Shown: one piece after another, positions 61,508 through 64,000 of the stretch
Layout of the letters: each line of letters opens with the position of its first letter
Position numbering within the stretch: position 1 is the first letter of the stretch
Assembly (NCBI RefSeq): GCF_001675045.1
Contig: NZ_LYPA01000056.1
Coordinates: 38,254-102,253, forward strand
Direction of reading: 5' to 3'
DNA from: Paenibacillus oryzae
Lineage (GTDB): Bacteria; Bacillota; Bacilli; Paenibacillales; Paenibacillaceae
Length of the DNA: 64,000 nt
Notes under the pieces: model-generated
What the model was told of the DNA's origin: nothing
Seen by the model: only the letters and a program-made list of their open reading frames with translations
Database searches by the model: none
Made by a program: the position numbers and the translations under genes

Positions 61508-61519
61508 TATAACGTTATA
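61508..61519. promoter_or_regulatory. Palindrome in the divergent promoter region
   Basis: The perfect 12-bp palindrome TATAACGTTATA lies between the dga operon start (61424) and the AraC gene (61555). It could be the operator of the UTRA-type GntR repressor encoded at the end of the operon. The flanks also contain TATAAT-like boxes in both directions. Confidence 0.4.
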
Positions 61520-61554
61520 ATGTTTAAGTACTCAGATGAAAGAGAGGCGTTTTC

Positions 61555-63912
61555 GTGCAGCCATACAAAACAACCGGTAGCCTTCTGCTTCAAGGCATTC
61601 GCAAAAATTGGAATCAATACAAGTCCAGACTGCTGATCAAATACGTGGTCTCTTACATTGTTATTTTTCTGGTTCCGCTTACAGGCGTAACCCTGTTCAT
61701 CTACGAAAATACCGCCTACAATTTGCGGCAGGAAATCGAACGGTCCAATCTGAACCAGCTGACCCAGGTCAAAATGACGATCGACGGACATATGTCGGAT
61801 CTCTACGAAATCGCCAGCCGCATTTCCTACGACGCCAACCTGACGCCGTATATGATGGGCGATCCTTACCGCAGCCGCGAGGGCATCAACGCGCTCGCAA
61901 GCTATACGGCCAATAGCAGCATCGTGGAGCAATTGTTTCTCCATTACCGCTCACGGGATGAAATTTACTCCTACGAAGGCATGACCCGTCCCGCCACTCT
62001 TTTTAAACGGGTTTACCGCTATCAGCACTGGAGCAGCGCCGACCTGTTGAAAGCGCTTAATGAGTCCGATGTACCGCTCATTCGCCCGGCCGAGCCCGTT
62101 AGTATCTATTCCAGGGAAGAATCGCTGCTTACGCTGCTGATTCCGATCAAGCCCAACGATCCGTACCCCTACGGCTCCGTTATGTTTTTGCTGAAGGAAG
62201 GCAAGCTGACCGGGCTGATGGATACCATTTTGAACCAGTTTAAGGGAAACAGCTATATTTTCTCCTCCACCGGAGATATTTTGACCTCCAACACAAACGG
62301 CGCGTCGCTCTCCGGGGAATCACTAAACGCCATTGCGGGGCTTGAGACGGGCATTCACAGCGTACGGCTGGACGGCGAAGAGCAATCCGTCGTCATCGTC
62401 AAATCTACGGAAAACGGCTGGAGCTACGCCACCACCATGCCAAGCTATCAATTTTTCGAAAAGGTTGCGCATATTCAGACGCTGATTACGCTTGTTTTCG
62501 CTATCGCCACCCTTACCGGCGTTATTGCGGCGATTATTTTGGCAAGACGCCAATATTACCCTATCAAAAACTTGATCGACTTTGCCCGCCTTCAAACCGG
62601 AAGCCGGGACGAAGCCCATCATGTCCGCAACGAGTGGGAATGGATTACCCAAACCGTACGGGATTATAAAGCGCGCATCCATTGGCAAACGCCTTTTGTC
62701 CGCAATCAATGCCTGATGCTTCTTCTGAAGCATGGCAAGCCGGACGATCCCGAAATCGAACGCATGATCAAGGAAACGGGACTGGAGCCGCCGGATGCCG
62801 GAAGCGCCTATTTCTCAGCCGTTTTGACATGGGACCACCCCGAATCCGGTGATGAAGAAGGAAGCCGCGATCACGGACTTCAGCTTGAATCGCTCGGCCA
62901 GCTTGCGTTTCCGGAGCTTCATGCCCAGGTATATGGCGTCGAGTTTCCGGTTCAGCAGCGTTTTGCACTAATGGTGCTGCTGCCGGAGCAAACCCCGGAA
63001 CGGCAGGAGGAAACGGTGCGCAAGCTATTCCAGGGCATTCAGGCGCTCCTGCTGGAGCAAACGAATACGCTGCCCCATATCGGGGTTGGCTCGATTTATC
63101 CAGACCTGTCCCATATCAATCAGTCCTTTATTGAAGCCTCCACCGCTCTGGATTACCACAAGCCAGGCGCTCCGGGCATCACCTATTTTGATCAGCTTCA
63201 GCATGCGCAAAGCATATCCAAGGAAACGTTCTGGCTGTCGCGCAAAAGCATTCTCAAGCTGGAGCAAAGCTTGAAGCAGGGCAATGAGTCGCTGGCGCAA
63301 TCCATGATCTCCGGTATGCTGAACGAGATCAAGCAGGAATCGCTGCCCGTTCCCATGCTCCGGCTGATATGCTTCGATATGCTCAACACCATTCTAAGGA
63401 CCGCCGCCGAATCCGGCATGACCGATGTGTTTAGCCGGGTACCCGCGCTAGCCTCCTTTGACACGCTGGAGGAATTCGAGGGCAAGCTGGCGCTGCTGGC
63501 AGGCGAGGTTGGCAAGCAGGTCAAGCATCAGACCGAAATCAGCCAGCCTTCCCTGATCGACGATCTGGTGTCATACGTCGACCAGAATTACGCCGACTAC
63601 ACGCTGAGCCTGGAGCATGTCGCGCTGCGTTTTTCGGTTTCGGCCTCTTATCTCAGCCGGAGCTTCAAGGACAAAACCGGCATGAATTTTACGGCATACA
63701 TTTGGCTGCTCCGCATGAACGAGGTCAAGCGTCTGCTCCTGACCACCAGCGAGCCGCTGCAAATCATCATCGAACGCGTCGGCTATCTGGATGCGCCAAA
63801 CTTTATCCGCAAGTTCAAGAAGGAAACCGGACTGACGCCGGGCCAATACCGCAAGCAGCATGAGCACGACGTCTCCGCTGGTGATGCTGACAACCCGCAA
63901 GCAGCAAGATAA
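61555..63912 (+). CDS. Membrane-bound AraC-family regulator (YesN/one-component type)
   Basis: 785 residues: TM1 (about 30-50), extracellular sensor region (about 51-300), TM2 (about 310-330), a cytoplasmic linker region (about 335-660), and a C-terminal AraC double helix-turn-helix (about 670-770; ALRFSVSASYLSRSFKDKTGMNFTAYIW and GYLDAPNFIRKFKKETGLTPGQYRKQ). This one-piece sensor-regulator is common in Paenibacillus next to sugar-uptake and catabolic genes. GTG start with GAGAGG 7 bp upstream. It is divergent from the dga operon, which it may control together with the GntR repressor. The ligand is unknown. Confidence 0.9.
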   Translation: MQPYKTTGSLLLQGIRKNWNQYKSRLLIKYVVSYIVIFLVPLTGVTLFIYENTAYNLRQEIERSNLNQLTQVKMTIDGHMSDLYEIASRISYDANLTPYMMGDPYRSREGINALASYTANSSIVEQLFLHYRSRDEIYSYEGMTRPATLFKRVYRYQHWSSADLLKALNESDVPLIRPAEPVSIYSREESLLTLLIPIKPNDPYPYGSVMFLLKEGKLTGLMDTILNQFKGNSYIFSSTGDILTSNTNGASLSGESLNAIAGLETGIHSVRLDGEEQSVVIVKSTENGWSYATTMPSYQFFEKVAHIQTLITLVFAIATLTGVIAAIILARRQYYPIKNLIDFARLQTGSRDEAHHVRNEWEWITQTVRDYKARIHWQTPFVRNQCLMLLLKHGKPDDPEIERMIKETGLEPPDAGSAYFSAVLTWDHPESGDEEGSRDHGLQLESLGQLAFPELHAQVYGVEFPVQQRFALMVLLPEQTPERQEETVRKLFQGIQALLLEQTNTLPHIGVGSIYPDLSHINQSFIEASTALDYHKPGAPGITYFDQLQHAQSISKETFWLSRKSILKLEQSLKQGNESLAQSMISGMLNEIKQESLPVPMLRLICFDMLNTILRTAAESGMTDVFSRVPALASFDTLEEFEGKLALLAGEVGKQVKHQTEISQPSLIDDLVSYVDQNYADYTLSLEHVALRFSVSASYLSRSFKDKTGMNFTAYIWLLRMNEVKRLLLTTSEPLQIIIERVGYLDAPNFIRKFKKETGLTPGQYRKQHEHDVSAGDADNPQAAR

Positions 63913-64000
63913 ACGCATTAAACCAGCTAATACTTTGTCAATAGGCTGTTTTATTGGATAACGGTTTTTGGTATACTAAATTTGACGTATGACAAATAAA

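Overview
The window looks like chromosomal DNA of an aerobic, spore-former-type Bacillota, most likely Paenibacillus or a close relative. This is inferred from strong AGGAGG ribosome sites, frequent TTG/GTG starts, sigma-A promoters, Fur- and PerR-type boxes, a YtrA-type GntR/ABC module, a Btr-like AraC/siderophore sensor, a YesN-like membrane AraC regulator and a TcyLMN/YtmO-type sulfur operon. No rRNA, tRNA, cas gene, phage module or intact transposase was seen. Most genes lie on the minus strand.

Layout. 1-3.3 kb: two ABC-2 permeases behind a fused double serine hydrolase. 3.9-10.6 kb: two paralogous GH3 glycosidases bracketing a GtrA/GT2 pair. 10.8-13 kb: a LysR regulator divergent from UDP-galactopyranose mutase (glf). 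13.1-15.8 kb: GntR-ATPase-permease operon with operator repeats. 17.5-20.3 kb: Fur-box siderophore-binding lipoprotein and its Btr-like regulator. 20.5-22.4 kb: LOG, VOC and SDR proteins. 22.7-31.8 kb: a nine-gene sulfur-compound uptake and breakdown operon (solute-binding protein, TcyL/M/N, two flavin monooxygenases, M20 deacylase, DinB, GNAT) under an upstream LysR gene. 32.6-34.9 kb: a chemoreceptor gene behind a complete c-di-GMP-I riboswitch, with a MITE-like hairpin inserted between riboswitch and start codon. 35-36 kb: DUF368 polyprenyl-phosphate transporter family. 36-43.9 kb: a tightly overlapping seven-gene operon (KAS III/OleA-like, ATP-grasp, OleD-like reductase, MBL hydrolase, F390-synthetase-like adenylating enzyme, GNAT-like protein, SDR) that I read as an uncharacterised fatty-acyl-derived biosynthetic pathway. 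44.7-52 kb: MFS/LysR pair, TetR/hydrolase pair with four helically phased operators, serine hydrolase, XRE/membrane pair, murB. 52.6-56 kb: ahpCF with a PerR box and a truncated FAD oxidoreductase. 56-61.4 kb: amidohydrolase-DgaE-DgaF-KdgK-GntR operon for an N-acylated amino-sugar acid or similar substrate. 61.5-63.9 kb: membrane AraC regulator.

The most unusual content is intergenic. Three separate spacers (3.6, 44.1 and 52.3 kb) carry arrays of about 24-bp palindromes (arms TTTTGTACGA/TCGTACAAAA, 4-nt centre), spaced mostly 51-53 bp apart with unique DNA between them: CRISPR-like geometry without CRISPR identity, and close to five turns of B-DNA. There are also two copies each of a 220-bp hairpin element and a 185-bp dispersed repeat, plus several simple tandem arrays (6, 7, 10 and 43 bp).
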